Source: Actinorugispora endophytica (lineage in GTDB: Bacteria > Actinomycetota > Actinomycetes > Streptosporangiales > Streptosporangiaceae). Taken from it: a stretch of 64,000 bases of DNA. The notes beneath the pieces are model-generated. The model searched no databases. It was not told the origin of the DNA and worked only from the letters and a program-made list of their open reading frames with translations. The position numbers were made by a program, and so were the translations under genes. The stretch lies in the NCBI RefSeq assembly GCF_004363075.1, contig NZ_SNYN01000016.1, forward strand, positions 37,232-101,231, in the 5' to 3' direction. Shown piece after piece: positions 56,223 through 64,000 of the stretch (position 1 is the first letter of the stretch; the number at the start of each line of letters is the position of its first letter).

Positions 56223-57794
56223 CTAGCCCCGGCCGGGGACGCCGGGGCGGCGCTGCCAGGGGTGGGGGCCGTCCAGGGGGCGGTACTCCACGCCGACGGC
56301 GTCCAGGCGGAGCAGGTGGTCCTCCAGGCGGGGGAGGAACTCCGCGTAGTCGCGCTCGGCCGGGGACCACGCGGCCTCGGCGAAGGCGCACAGGCGCGGG
56401 AAGACCATGAAGTCGACCACGCGGGGCGAGTCCATGTGCTCGGTCCACACGTTGACCTGGGCCCCCAGGACGTGCCGGGCCTCGGCCTCGGTCAGTTCGG
56501 CCGGGACCGGCTCGGCCGCGTACACGTCGGCCAGGGACAGCACGGTGCCCACGGGGACCGGCTCGTCGGGGGAGTCCGACTGGCGGTAGTCCAGGTACGA
56601 GGTCCGGGTCGGGCACATCACCACGTCGTGCCCGGCGCGGGCCGCCGCGACGCCGCCCTCGGTACCCCGCCACGAGGCCACCGTCGCCCCCGGGGCCAGA
56701 CCGCCCTCCAGGATCTCGTCCCAGCCCAGGAGGCGGCGGCCGCGCTCGGTGAGGTAGGCGTCGAAGTGCCGGATGAACCAGCTCTGCAGCTCGTCCTCGT
56801 CCGTCAGGCCCTCGGCGGCGATGCGCGCCCGCGCCGTCTCGCTGGAGCGCCACTGCCCCTTGGGGCACTCGTCGCCGCCCACGCACACGTACTCGCCCGG
56901 GAACAGCTCCAGCAGCTCGTCGAACACGTTGCGGTAGAACTTCAGCGTGTCCTCCGAGACGTTCAGGACGTCCTCGATGATCCCCCAGGCGCGCCCCACC
57001 TCGAGCGGCCCGCTCTCGCCCAGTTCCGGGTAGGCGGCGATGGCGGCCTGCGAGTGGCCGGGCACGTCGATCTCCGGCACCACGGTGATGTGCCGGTCCG
57101 CCGCGTAGGCGACGATCTCGCGGATGTCGTCCTGGGTGTAGAAGCCCCCGTGCGGCCGGCCGTCGTAGACCGGCGGCAGGGAGGCCCCCACCTGGCTCTC
57201 GCGCCGCCACCCGCCGACCCGGGTCAGCCGGGGGTAGCGCCTGATCTCGACGCGCCAGCCCTGGTCGTCGGTCAGGTGCAGGTGCAGCACGTTGAGCTTG
57301 TGCAGGGCCAGCAGGTCGATGAGGCGCAGCACGTCGTGCTTGGGCATGAAGTGCCGGGCCACGTCCAGCATGCAGCCCCGCCAGCCGAAGCGCGGCCGGT
57401 CGCTGATCCGCACCGCCGGAAGGGTCCAGGCCGCCGTGCCGAGCGGAGCCCTGCGGTAGGCGGCGGCGGGCAGAAGCTGGCGCAGCGTCTGCGCGCCGTA
57501 GAAGACCCCGGCCGGGTCGTGGCCGGTGACCAGTGCTCCGGTGGGGCCGACCGCCAGCCGGTACCCCTCGGGGCCGAGTCCGGCGCCGGGGTCCACCCGC
57601 AGCCTGATCGCGCCGTCCCCCTCGCCCGGGGCCAGGGGGAGACCGGTGGCCGCTCCGAGCTCGGCGCGCAGCCAGGCGGCGGTTCCCAGGGACGTGCCGT
57701 CGGCGTCGACGCGGGTGCCCGTGTCCAGACTGAGCCCCGGTCCGTCCGCTGGGATGAACTCGGTGGGGCGGGGGACGAGCGAGTGTTCGGGCAC
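56223..57794 (-). CDS. beta-N-acetylhexosaminidase, GH20
   Basis: The 523-residue protein has an N-terminal GH20b domain and the catalytic TIM barrel: RFGWRGCMLDVARHFM, LNVLHLHLTDDQGWRVEI, VVPEIDVPGHSQAAIAAYPE, and the catalytic pair in CVGGDECPKGQW near residue 305, then GWDEILEG and WRGTEGG. It removes GlcNAc from chitin oligomers or wall fragments. No signal peptide is visible, so it acts in the cytoplasm or leaves by another route. GTG 57794 has GAGGAGA upstream; the operator-like palindrome at 57855 is in its promoter. Confidence 0.94.
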   Translation of the reverse strand: MPEHSLVPRPTEFIPADGPGLSLDTGTRVDADGTSLGTAAWLRAELGAATGLPLAPGEGDGAIRLRVDPGAGLGPEGYRLAVGPTGALVTGHDPAGVFYGAQTLRQLLPAAAYRRAPLGTAAWTLPAVRISDRPRFGWRGCMLDVARHFMPKHDVLRLIDLLALHKLNVLHLHLTDDQGWRVEIRRYPRLTRVGGWRRESQVGASLPPVYDGRPHGGFYTQDDIREIVAYAADRHITVVPEIDVPGHSQAAIAAYPELGESGPLEVGRAWGIIEDVLNVSEDTLKFYRNVFDELLELFPGEYVCVGGDECPKGQWRSSETARARIAAEGLTDEDELQSWFIRHFDAYLTERGRRLLGWDEILEGGLAPGATVASWRGTEGGVAAARAGHDVVMCPTRTSYLDYRQSDSPDEPVPVGTVLSLADVYAAEPVPAELTEAEARHVLGAQVNVWTEHMDSPRVVDFMVFPRLCAFAEAAWSPAERDYAEFLPRLEDHLLRLDAVGVEYRPLDGPHPWQRRPGVPGRG

Positions 57795-57854
57795 GGGAGG
57801 TCTCCTCAGGGCGGGGCCGCGATCGGCTCCATGCTGCCATGGGCCACCATAAAA

Positions 57855-57871
57855 TGGAAACTTTCTTTCCA
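57855..57871. promoter_or_regulatory. operator-like palindrome upstream of the hexosaminidase
   Basis: TGGAAA and TTTCCA form a perfect inverted repeat with a 5-base CTTTC spacer, 61-77 bases before the GTG start. GGAAA-type palindromes are typical of ROK/LacI control of sugar genes. The rest of the divergent gap (57795-58190) is AT-richer than average but shows no gene. Confidence 0.5.
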
Positions 57872-58190
57872 GTAAAGAGCAGGTTCGGAGGTCGCGAAGT
57901 CGGAGTTCCCGATGGCCGTTTTCGGCATTCGTCGAATACTGCCGCGAGATCTATCTAATCTGTATCCAAGTTGCGAAACCGGCTCCGGAGCGTGGCGAGA
58001 ACTGCGACCAAGGGTTACGTGACGTAGATCTCATTTGTGGTTTTCGTTGTGCCTCATCCCTCTGATCAGCGTGTTTTCGGCCGAGATGGCGTGTGGAAGC
58101 CAACTGGTCGCCCTGTTTTCGCCGCGCAACAAAAGGTACTTTTTTGGATTGTTGACCCGTGTTTGACCGTGCCGTTCTTGGAGGTGGATC

Positions 58191-59117
58191 GTGAGTGCTC
58201 CCTACGTGGCCATCACGGACACCGGTGCCCTCGATCCGGAGCCCGCGATCCGCCTGCTCGCCGGGGCCGGATTCCGGGCGCGGGTACTACGGACCAGCGA
58301 CCCCGCGCGCGTCGCCGCCGAGGCCGCCGGGGCGGTGGCGCTCATCGTCCACGACACCCGGGTGGACGCCGCGCTACTGGACGCGCTGCCCACCCTGCGG
58401 CTGATCATGAGCGCGGACCGCGACTGCTCCCGGATCGACATCGCCGAGGCCGAGCGGCGCGGACTGTGGGTCTCCTCCCCGCCCCAGCGCGAGAACGTCG
58501 ACCAGGCGGCCAACCGCGCGCTCACCCTGACGCTGGCCCAGCTCCGCAGGATGGCGCGCGACCGCGTCTCCCCCCTCATACCGTCGCCGCGCGCCCGCGA
58601 CCTCACCCTCGGGCTGGTCGGGATGGGCCAGGTGGCCACCAGGCTCGCCGGTCTCGCCGCCCCCATGTTCAAGCGGGTCGTCGGAACCGGGTCGCGTCTG
58701 CGCCGGTGGCCCCGCGGCGTCGACCGGATGGGGCTCCGGCAGCTGCTCGCCACCGCTGACGTGATCTCCCTGCACGTGCCCGTGACGGCCGGCACCCGGG
58801 GACTCATCGGAGCCCCGGCACTGGCCGGGATGCGCCCGGGAACGGTGCTGATCAACCTCTCCAGCCCCGAGCTGATCGACCGCACCGCCCTGCTCACCGC
58901 GCTGGACACCGGTATGCTCGCCGGCTACTCCGCCGGGTACCCGCTCGGCGGCACCGGACACCTCGACGAGGTCTGCGCGCTGCGAAACCACCCCGCGGTG
59001 CTGTTCTCGCCCGAACGGGCCGACCGAGCCCAGGACCGGATCGCCACGCTGGCCCGGCACGTCATCGCCTGGAGGGACGGGGGCTTCCCGGTCGCCACGG
59101 TCGCCCGCCCCTCCTGA
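58191..59117 (+). CDS. 2-hydroxyacid dehydrogenase-like protein lacking catalytic residues
   Basis: The 308-residue protein has the D-isomer 2-hydroxyacid dehydrogenase fold: LGLVGMGQVATRLAGLA (Rossmann loop), ISLHVPVTAGTRGLIG, PGTVLINLSSPELIDRTAL. The Arg expected after the LINLSS strand is replaced by Ser, and the His expected in the TPH motif is replaced (VLFSPERAD). It may be a binding protein or an enzyme of changed chemistry. GTG 58191 has GGAGG upstream. Confidence 0.82.
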   Translation: MSAPYVAITDTGALDPEPAIRLLAGAGFRARVLRTSDPARVAAEAAGAVALIVHDTRVDAALLDALPTLRLIMSADRDCSRIDIAEAERRGLWVSSPPQRENVDQAANRALTLTLAQLRRMARDRVSPLIPSPRARDLTLGLVGMGQVATRLAGLAAPMFKRVVGTGSRLRRWPRGVDRMGLRQLLATADVISLHVPVTAGTRGLIGAPALAGMRPGTVLINLSSPELIDRTALLTALDTGMLAGYSAGYPLGGTGHLDEVCALRNHPAVLFSPERADRAQDRIATLARHVIAWRDGGFPVATVARPS

Positions 59118-59121
59118 CCCC

Positions 59122-59445
59122 TCAGCCCTCGGCGAGTCCCTGGCAGGACAGGCGGCGGCGCAGGCGTTCGAGGCGGCGGCGCAGGCGGCGCGCGACGTGG
59201 ACGGCCCGGTCCCGGTCCTCCCGGGTGTCCCACCAGCGGGAGTAGGCCTCGATCCGGGCCCGGCGCAGCTCCTCGAGTTCGGTCTCCAGCCGCCGCACCC
59301 GCCGGTCCAGTTCCGCGTGGTCGCGCTGGTAGACGCCGAGCGCGCGTTCGCAGGTCTCCGCCTGGAGCTCCACGCGATTCACCTCGGCGGTCAGACCGTC
59401 CAGAACGGTTGACCCCCGATCCTGGTTACCTCCGACGAACCACAC
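59122..59445 (-). CDS. coiled-coil protein, unknown
   Basis: The protein of about 107 residues is nearly all charged helix with heptads of Leu/Val (VYQRDHAELDRRVRRLETEL, RRLRRRLERLRRRL). It converges with the dehydrogenase-like gene (4 bases between stops). The start is uncertain: GTG 59445 is used here; ATG 59475 and 59544 are alternatives, none with a good ribosome site. Confidence 0.55.
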   Translation of the reverse strand: MWFVGGNQDRGSTVLDGLTAEVNRVELQAETCERALGVYQRDHAELDRRVRRLETELEELRRARIEAYSRWWDTREDRDRAVHVARRLRRRLERLRRRLSCQGLAEG

Positions 59446-59555
59446 GTCCTTACGTCTTCCCGGACGGATCGGCATCCCACGGAAGGCGGGGCAAAAAGTA
59501 CGGAAAGGCAGAAGATGGGGGAAGTCACCTACGACCTCCCCCATCCCGGGAGCGG

Positions 59556-60860
59556 TCAGGCGGCGACCGCGGTGCGGCCCCGGGTCGCGGGCACGCCCGT
59601 CAGACCGCGCGGCGCCATCCGCGTCGGACCGGGGCGGACCCGGGCGTAGATCTCCTCGAACCGGTCCAGCGAGCGCTGGTGGTCATGTGTCTGGGCGATC
59701 TCCCTGCTGGCCGCGCCCATGGCCGCGCGCCGCTCGGGCGACTCGAGGACGGCGAGCAGGTGCCGGGCCAGCTCCGCCACGTCGCCCGGCGGGTACAGGT
59801 AGCCGTTGCGGCCCGAACGCACCAGGTGCGGGAGCGCGAGCGCGTCGGCCGCCACGACGGGCAGGCCGGTGGACATCGCCTCCAGCGTGGCGATGCTCTG
59901 AAGCTCGGCCACGCTCCCGATCGCGAACAGGTCCGCCGCGACGTAGAACAACGGCAGCTCCTCGTCCGGCACGAAGCCCAGGAAGTGCACCCGGTCAGCC
60001 ACTCCCAGCGTCTCGGCGAGCCTCTTGAGCTCGGCCTGGCGCTGACCGGTCCCCGCCAGCGCCAGTTGGACGTCGCGGTGCTCCAGCAGAAGGGGCAGCG
60101 ACCGGATCAGCTCGTCGATGCGCTTCTCCACGTCCAGGCGTCCGACGAAGGCCATGGTCTCGCGGTCGGGCAGCCCGAAGCGGGCGCGCGTCGCCGCGCG
60201 CTCGTCGGGGCGCGGCTGGAAGCGCTCCAGGTCGATGCCGCACGACACCGCCTCGACCGGGCGGCTGAAGCCCTTGCCCGCCAGGAGCCTGGCCGCCCGC
60301 TCGGTGGGCGTGGTGACGTAGTCGGCCTCGTAGGCGACCCTGATCATGTCCTGCCAGGCCAGGGAACCCACGATTCCGTGCAGGGGGCCGGGGACGTGCG
60401 CGTGCGCGAACAGGTTGTCCGGCATGAAGTGGTTGGTCATCACCACCGGGACCCCGGCCCTGCGGCCGCACTGGATCGCCGCCCGGCTGATCGTGAAGTG
60501 GCTCTGGGAGTGCACGACGTCCGGGGCGAACCGCTCGATGAGCCGGGCGACGTGCCCGTTCACCCCGAGGGGGACGGCGGTGCGCATCGTCGGGTGGACC
60601 AGGACCGACGCCGAGCGCAGCCTGTGCAGCGTCACCCCGTCCTCGTGCTCGATCCGGGGGGCGCCCGACGCCGAGGCGCACACCACGTGGACGTCGTGGC
60701 CGCGTTCGGCCAGGCCGCTGGCCAGGCGGTGGGTGAAGTATCCGGCCCCGTTGACGTCCGGGGGGTAGGTGTCGGTCGCGATGAGGATGCGCTGCCGGGG
60801 GCCGGACTCACGCGCGCCCGAACTCGGCCGGGTACGCGCACGCTGGTTCGGCAGGGTCAT
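59556..60860 (-). CDS. GT4-family glycosyltransferase
   Basis: The 434-residue protein is a GT-B glycosyltransferase: RILIATDTYPPDVNGAGYFT, HSQSHFTISRAAIQCGRRAG, FVGRLDVEKRIDELIRSLPL, and the donor site with ELQSIATLEAMSTGLPVVAA. It is like enzymes that add mannose or glucose to lipids or capsules in actinobacteria. ATG 60860 follows AGGAG and overlaps the stop of the DMT transporter gene. Confidence 0.92.
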   Translation of the reverse strand: MTLPNQRARTRPSSGARESGPRQRILIATDTYPPDVNGAGYFTHRLASGLAERGHDVHVVCASASGAPRIEHEDGVTLHRLRSASVLVHPTMRTAVPLGVNGHVARLIERFAPDVVHSQSHFTISRAAIQCGRRAGVPVVMTNHFMPDNLFAHAHVPGPLHGIVGSLAWQDMIRVAYEADYVTTPTERAARLLAGKGFSRPVEAVSCGIDLERFQPRPDERAATRARFGLPDRETMAFVGRLDVEKRIDELIRSLPLLLEHRDVQLALAGTGQRQAELKRLAETLGVADRVHFLGFVPDEELPLFYVAADLFAIGSVAELQSIATLEAMSTGLPVVAADALALPHLVRSGRNGYLYPPGDVAELARHLLAVLESPERRAAMGAASREIAQTHDHQRSLDRFEEIYARVRPGPTRMAPRGLTGVPATRGRTAVAA

Positions 60861-61768
60861 TTCGGGTCTCCTGACGTGGGAACGAGGTCATCGGTCGTGG
60901 AAAGAGAGGGGGACCGCTCGGTGGCTTCGGGGTTGCGGTTCCTGGCACGGGCCAGGACGGCGGTGCCCGTGATCGCCAGCAGCGCCGCGCAGGTGGCGAG
61001 CAGCTGGTCCAGAGGGGTTCTCGGCAGCCCCTCGCCGAGCACCAGCGCGCCGATCCCCGCCCCCGCGACGGGATCGACGACCAGGAGGGTGGCGTAGGCC
61101 GCCGTGAAGTGACCGGTGCGGTAGGCGTTCTGCTGGAGCAGTCCGCCGAACACCGCGATGGCCACGGCCAGGGGGGTGAGCCAGGTGAGCACCGCCATGG
61201 GGTTCGAGGCGGTGTCCGAGGCCACCACGCGGGCAAGGGCGGAGGTGGTGCCCAGCGCGGCGCCGCCGAGGGTGGCCAGCAGGACGGCCCTGGGACCCGC
61301 CGGGACCCAGTGGGCCGCGAGGTAGCCGGCCGTGCCCACGGCTGCCACGCCCCCCACGAGCAGCAGCGCGGTGGAGGTCGGCAGGACGGGGTCGTCCGAG
61401 GTGTGGGGGAAGAGCAGGAGCACCCCCGCCAGCCCCACCATCACGGCCAGGCCCGCCAGTAGTTGGCTCACGCGCACCCGGCGGTGGTTGAACACCGCCG
61501 ACAGCACGATCGCGAACAGCAGACCGGTGACGCCCAGGGGCTGGATGATGGTGAGCGGTGCTCCGCTCAGCGCCACCAGGTGCAGGCTCACGCCCGCCCC
61601 CGCGGCCAGGGTGCCCGCCAACCAGCGGGGACTGCGCACCAGGTGCATCAGGAACCCGAACCGGGCCACGCTGCCGCCGGGGGCGCGGACCGCGTCGCGC
61701 TCCTGCAGGGCGGAACCCAGCGCGAGGCAGAACGCGCCCGTCAACGCGATGACGATCGCCCAGACCAC
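60857..61768 (-). CDS. DMT/EamA-type multi-helix membrane protein
   Basis: The 303-residue protein has about nine to ten membrane helices (VVWAIVIALTGAFCLALGSA, LIIQPLGVTGLLFAIVL-like, AAYATLLVVDPVAGAGIGAL). This is the actinobacterial DMT family group often called magnesium/drug-metabolite transporter-like. It is coupled to the glycosyltransferase gene (ATGA overlap), so it may flip or export the glycosylated product. GTG 61768 follows GGGGGGTGA; a longer frame to 61873 is less hydrophobic. Confidence 0.82.
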   Translation of the reverse strand: MVWAIVIALTGAFCLALGSALQERDAVRAPGGSVARFGFLMHLVRSPRWLAGTLAAGAGVSLHLVALSGAPLTIIQPLGVTGLLFAIVLSAVFNHRRVRVSQLLAGLAVMVGLAGVLLLFPHTSDDPVLPTSTALLLVGGVAAVGTAGYLAAHWVPAGPRAVLLATLGGAALGTTSALARVVASDTASNPMAVLTWLTPLAVAIAVFGGLLQQNAYRTGHFTAAYATLLVVDPVAGAGIGALVLGEGLPRTPLDQLLATCAALLAITGTAVLARARNRNPEATERSPSLSTTDDLVPTSGDPK

Positions 61769-62179
61769 GCCGTCACCCCCCGTCCGCCGCGCGGCGTCTC
61801 CCCGGTCGTGTCCACGGCGGCCCCCTTCGAAGGTCGGTGCGGCGCGCCGGTCGCGTCCGCGTGACCATGACACTACGAATCGACCGCTGCCCAGATCGAT
61901 AAGGGCAACACCCGAACCCGGGTGGTGTCAGCCCCACCCCGGAAGGCGGGAACGTCATGCCCCTGGCACCGTGGATATCCGACGCGAGTTTCACACCGGG
62001 TAAAAGTCGGGGGTCGACGCGGAAACCCTCGCCAAAAGTCGGGTGCGGCCGCCTCGCTGGTCAGGGGACCGGGTCGGGGCGCGTGCGAAGCGCGCGAACA
62101 CCGGACCGGTTGAACGCCCGCGCGGTCAACGGGGCGGTTCCGATATGGAGGTTCCGGTGCGGAGGTGTTTCGACGGGTC

Positions 62180-62268
62180 GGCCGGGTGATCCTCCTGTGC
62201 TGGAAAGGGGCCTGGCGAAGTCACGCAACCCCGGACCATCACCGGGAGCAGAGGAGGATCACCCGGCC
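62180..62268. repeat. long inverted repeat downstream of the spermidine-synthase-like gene
   Basis: Arms 62180-62196 and 62252-62268 (GGCCGGGTGATCCTCCT) are perfectly complementary over 17 bases, with a 55-base loop. The arm shares GGTGATC with the hairpin family but little else. A single left arm with its flank recurs at 39763-39783 (20 of 21). No gene is seen in the rest of the gap 61769-62366. Confidence 0.65.
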
Positions 62269-62366
62269 ACCCCGCCGAACAACCCCCGCGACGGAAACCC
62301 CATAGGGCGCGCCGCTCGGGGAGAGGGCCCGGGGACGAGTGGGGAGAACCCCGAGGAGGCGGGCGC

Positions 62367-63839
62367 TCAGCCAAGGTAGGGCGTGATCAACTGGTCGACC
62401 GGGGCGTGGTCGTCGGTGAGGACCACGCCTTCGGTACGCCAGGCGTCCAGCAGCGCGTCGTCGGCAAGCGCTCCGGGCTGCTCCGCGGCGGACAGCGCCG
62501 CGTCCAGCGCGTCGGTGTCCAGGGGCGCGTCGGAGGCGACGAGCACGTGGTTGCCGCCGACGGGCGATTCGAAGCCGTCGCGCGCCCCGGCCACCGCCAC
62601 GTGCGCGAAGACCGCGCCGAGGGTCGCGGTCTCGGCGGCGAGGAAGTCCCGCGGACCGCGGTCGATGACGTTCACGACGTACAGGCCCTCGGCGCGCAGC
62701 ACCCGACGGACCTGGGCCGCGAACTCGCGGGTGGTCAGGTGCCAGGGGACGCTCAGCCCGCCGAACGCGTCCCCCACCACGAGGTCGCGGCTGTCGGAGG
62801 GGGCGTCGGCGATCGAGGTCCGGGCGTCGCCCGACACGACCTCCAGGTCCGGACCGGTGCGCAGGCCCAGTTCGGCGCGGGCCATCGCGGTGACGGCCGG
62901 GTCGACCTCGAGGACCAGGCCGGTGGAGCCGGGACGGGTGGCCGCCAGCCAGCGCGGCACCGTGTAGGCGCCGCCGCCCACGTGCAGGCTCTCGACCGGG
63001 CCCGCGGCGAGCTGGGACTCCACGGCCGCGCCGAACCACTGCGTGTACGCGAACTCCAGGTGCAGGGGATCGGCCAGGTCCACGTAGCCGTGCCGCAGGT
63101 CGTCGAGGAGCAGCAGCCGCCCGCTCGGACGGTCCGGGTCGGACTCCACCCGAGCGCAGTAGTAGGCGGTCTCGGCGTCACACGGGGAGTCCACACGCAG
63201 CAGCAGCGCGCCGCCGAGCAGGCAGACCCCGATCACCGAGAGCGCCGGGCGCGGATCGCGCGGCAGGCCTCCGCGCACCGCGAACAGGACCCCGAACGCG
63301 ATCATCGCGCCGCCGCTGACGAGCAGCACCATGGACACCGGGAGCATGGCGATGAGCACGTAGCCGGTGAGGAAGGTCCCCGCGAGCGCGCCGACCGTGC
63401 CCCAGGCGCTGAAGCGGCCGATGACGCTGCCGCTGTGCTCCAGGTCCGCCAGCTGCGTCTTCACCACCACGGGGGTGACCGCGGACAGCAGCGCGACCGG
63501 AACCGAGATGCCCAGGGCCACCAGCAGCAGCGCGGTGAACGGCCCGGCGCCGCCGAGCGCGGGGCCGAGGAGCAGCACGACGGGGCGGGCGAGCATGGTG
63601 GTCCCGCCTCCGAGGACCAGCAGCAGGGCCAGCAGCGGCTCGGCCCGCCGCCGGTCCGCGGCGTCCCCGCCGGCCTTGGCGCCCAGCGCGATCGCCGCGA
63701 GCGCGACCCCGATCGCCGCGGTGTACGTCTCCAGGGTGTCCCCGGCGTAGGGCGCGACCAGCCGGGTCACCGAGACTTCCAGGACGAGCACGACCGCGGA
63801 GGAGAAGACCACGACGGCCGTGGCGATAATCCGGTTCAC
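62367..63839 (-). CDS. membrane-fused spermidine-synthase-like protein
   Basis: The 490-residue protein has seven to eight membrane helices in the first 215 residues (LVLEVSVTRLVAPYAG is typical for this fusion family) and a methyltransferase-fold domain like spermidine synthase (VESLHVGGGAYTVPRWLAAT, LVLEVDPAVTAMARAELGL, VVSGDARTSIAD, DLVVGDAFGGLSVPWHLTT). The aminopropyltransferase Asp and the G-x-G nucleotide site are partly kept. Such fused-MFS/spermidine synthases are common in actinobacteria; their reaction is not established. GTG 63839 follows GGAG. Confidence 0.87.
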   Translation of the reverse strand: MNRIIATAVVVFSSAVVLVLEVSVTRLVAPYAGDTLETYTAAIGVALAAIALGAKAGGDAADRRRAEPLLALLLVLGGGTTMLARPVVLLLGPALGGAGPFTALLLVALGISVPVALLSAVTPVVVKTQLADLEHSGSVIGRFSAWGTVGALAGTFLTGYVLIAMLPVSMVLLVSGGAMIAFGVLFAVRGGLPRDPRPALSVIGVCLLGGALLLRVDSPCDAETAYYCARVESDPDRPSGRLLLLDDLRHGYVDLADPLHLEFAYTQWFGAAVESQLAAGPVESLHVGGGAYTVPRWLAATRPGSTGLVLEVDPAVTAMARAELGLRTGPDLEVVSGDARTSIADAPSDSRDLVVGDAFGGLSVPWHLTTREFAAQVRRVLRAEGLYVVNVIDRGPRDFLAAETATLGAVFAHVAVAGARDGFESPVGGNHVLVASDAPLDTDALDAALSAAEQPGALADDALLDAWRTEGVVLTDDHAPVDQLITPYLG

Positions 63840-63889
63840 GGACTCCGAGGGTAGTGGAGGACAGCCGGGCCTCTCGTCCGATCCTCCCG

Positions 63890-64000
63890 GTGGTCGGGGG
63901 GGGTGGGGGGGGGGGGGGGGGGGGGGGGGGCCGGCCCGGCCCCCCCCCCCCGGGCGGGGGGGGGGGGGGCGGGGGGGGGGGGGCCGGCGCGGGCGGCGGG
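63890..64000. other. poly-G/C artefact at the sequence end
   Basis: The last about 110 bases are almost only G with short C runs. This is not seen anywhere else in the window and looks like sequencer-derived poly-G or an unresolved contig end rather than real DNA. Confidence 0.85.

Noticed and set aside
59409..61097. 562-codon plus-strand frame opposite the glycosyltransferase and transporter
   Set aside because: Shadow with His/Arg/Gly bias and no domains.
63890..64000. Simple-sequence repeat or telomere-like end
   Set aside because: Plain poly-G with random C runs fits a sequencing artefact better than actinomycete telomeres, which are complex palindromes.

Overview
The window comes from a high-GC actinomycete, most likely a Streptosporangiales member close to Nocardiopsis. 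This is inferred from the very GC-rich coding sequence with many GTG/TTG starts, Scr1/DUF397 regulator pairs, DUF6879 and DUF2510 proteins, a CmtR-type metal sensor and Streptomyces-like Tad genes. The right end (about 63.9-64.0 kb) is an artefactual poly-G run, so the sequence probably stops at a contig edge. The left end cuts a solute-binding-protein gene.

Region 1 (1-24 kb) is the centre of interest. Genes from 24000 down to 10447 on the minus strand form a Tad/Flp type IVb pilus locus: cpaB, a cpaE-tadE fusion, tadE, tadA, tadB, tadC, a two-component system, the Flp pilin, a TadE/G-like pseudopilin, an OmpA-domain lipoprotein, a secreted paralogue of its N-terminal part, an NlpC/P60 peptidase and a lipoprotein. 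Facing it are two plus-strand polymorphic-toxin cassettes (4456-6982 and 7289-10420). Both toxins begin with, or carry inside, a segment that copies the Flp pilin signal and helix (Gly, then Glu at +5 and Tyr at +6, then the same hydrophobic stretch). This is followed by a pretoxin region, a HINT autoprocessing domain and a variable low-GC C-terminal toxin with its own immunity gene. The NlpC/P60 peptidase and a beta-strand-rich 446-residue protein (1759-3099) carry the same kind of head. The simplest reading is a Tad machine that displays or exports pilin-headed toxins and cell-wall enzymes. This is an inference from architecture, not an established system.

Region 2 (24-33 kb) is a patchwork. 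It holds an ATP-binding anti-sigma-like operon, an Scr1-DUF397 pair, a decayed second copy of that module, a two-repeat CRISPR remnant of type I-E character without cas genes, a CmtR-CDF metal-efflux pair, a truncated membrane gene, a deleted and frameshifted STAND/TPR regulator behind DUF6879, tRNA-His and oligoribonuclease.

Region 3 (33-64 kb) is mostly ordinary chromosome: a DUF2510 proline-rich membrane protein, an amidase-like protein, two paralogous solute-binding/VWA proteins, an SSI-like inhibitor, an rRNA/tRNA methyltransferase, a diacylglycerol kinase-like protein, a family A DNA polymerase, a MacB-like/NlpC fusion, an IclR-controlled aromatic-catabolism operon ending in fumarylacetoacetase, a secreted phosphodiesterase, a GH20 hexosaminidase, a degenerate 2-hydroxyacid dehydrogenase, a GT4 glycosyltransferase with a DMT transporter, and a membrane-fused spermidine-synthase-like protein. 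Seven intergenic hairpins with related sequence and covarying arms lie at gene 3' ends across the whole window.
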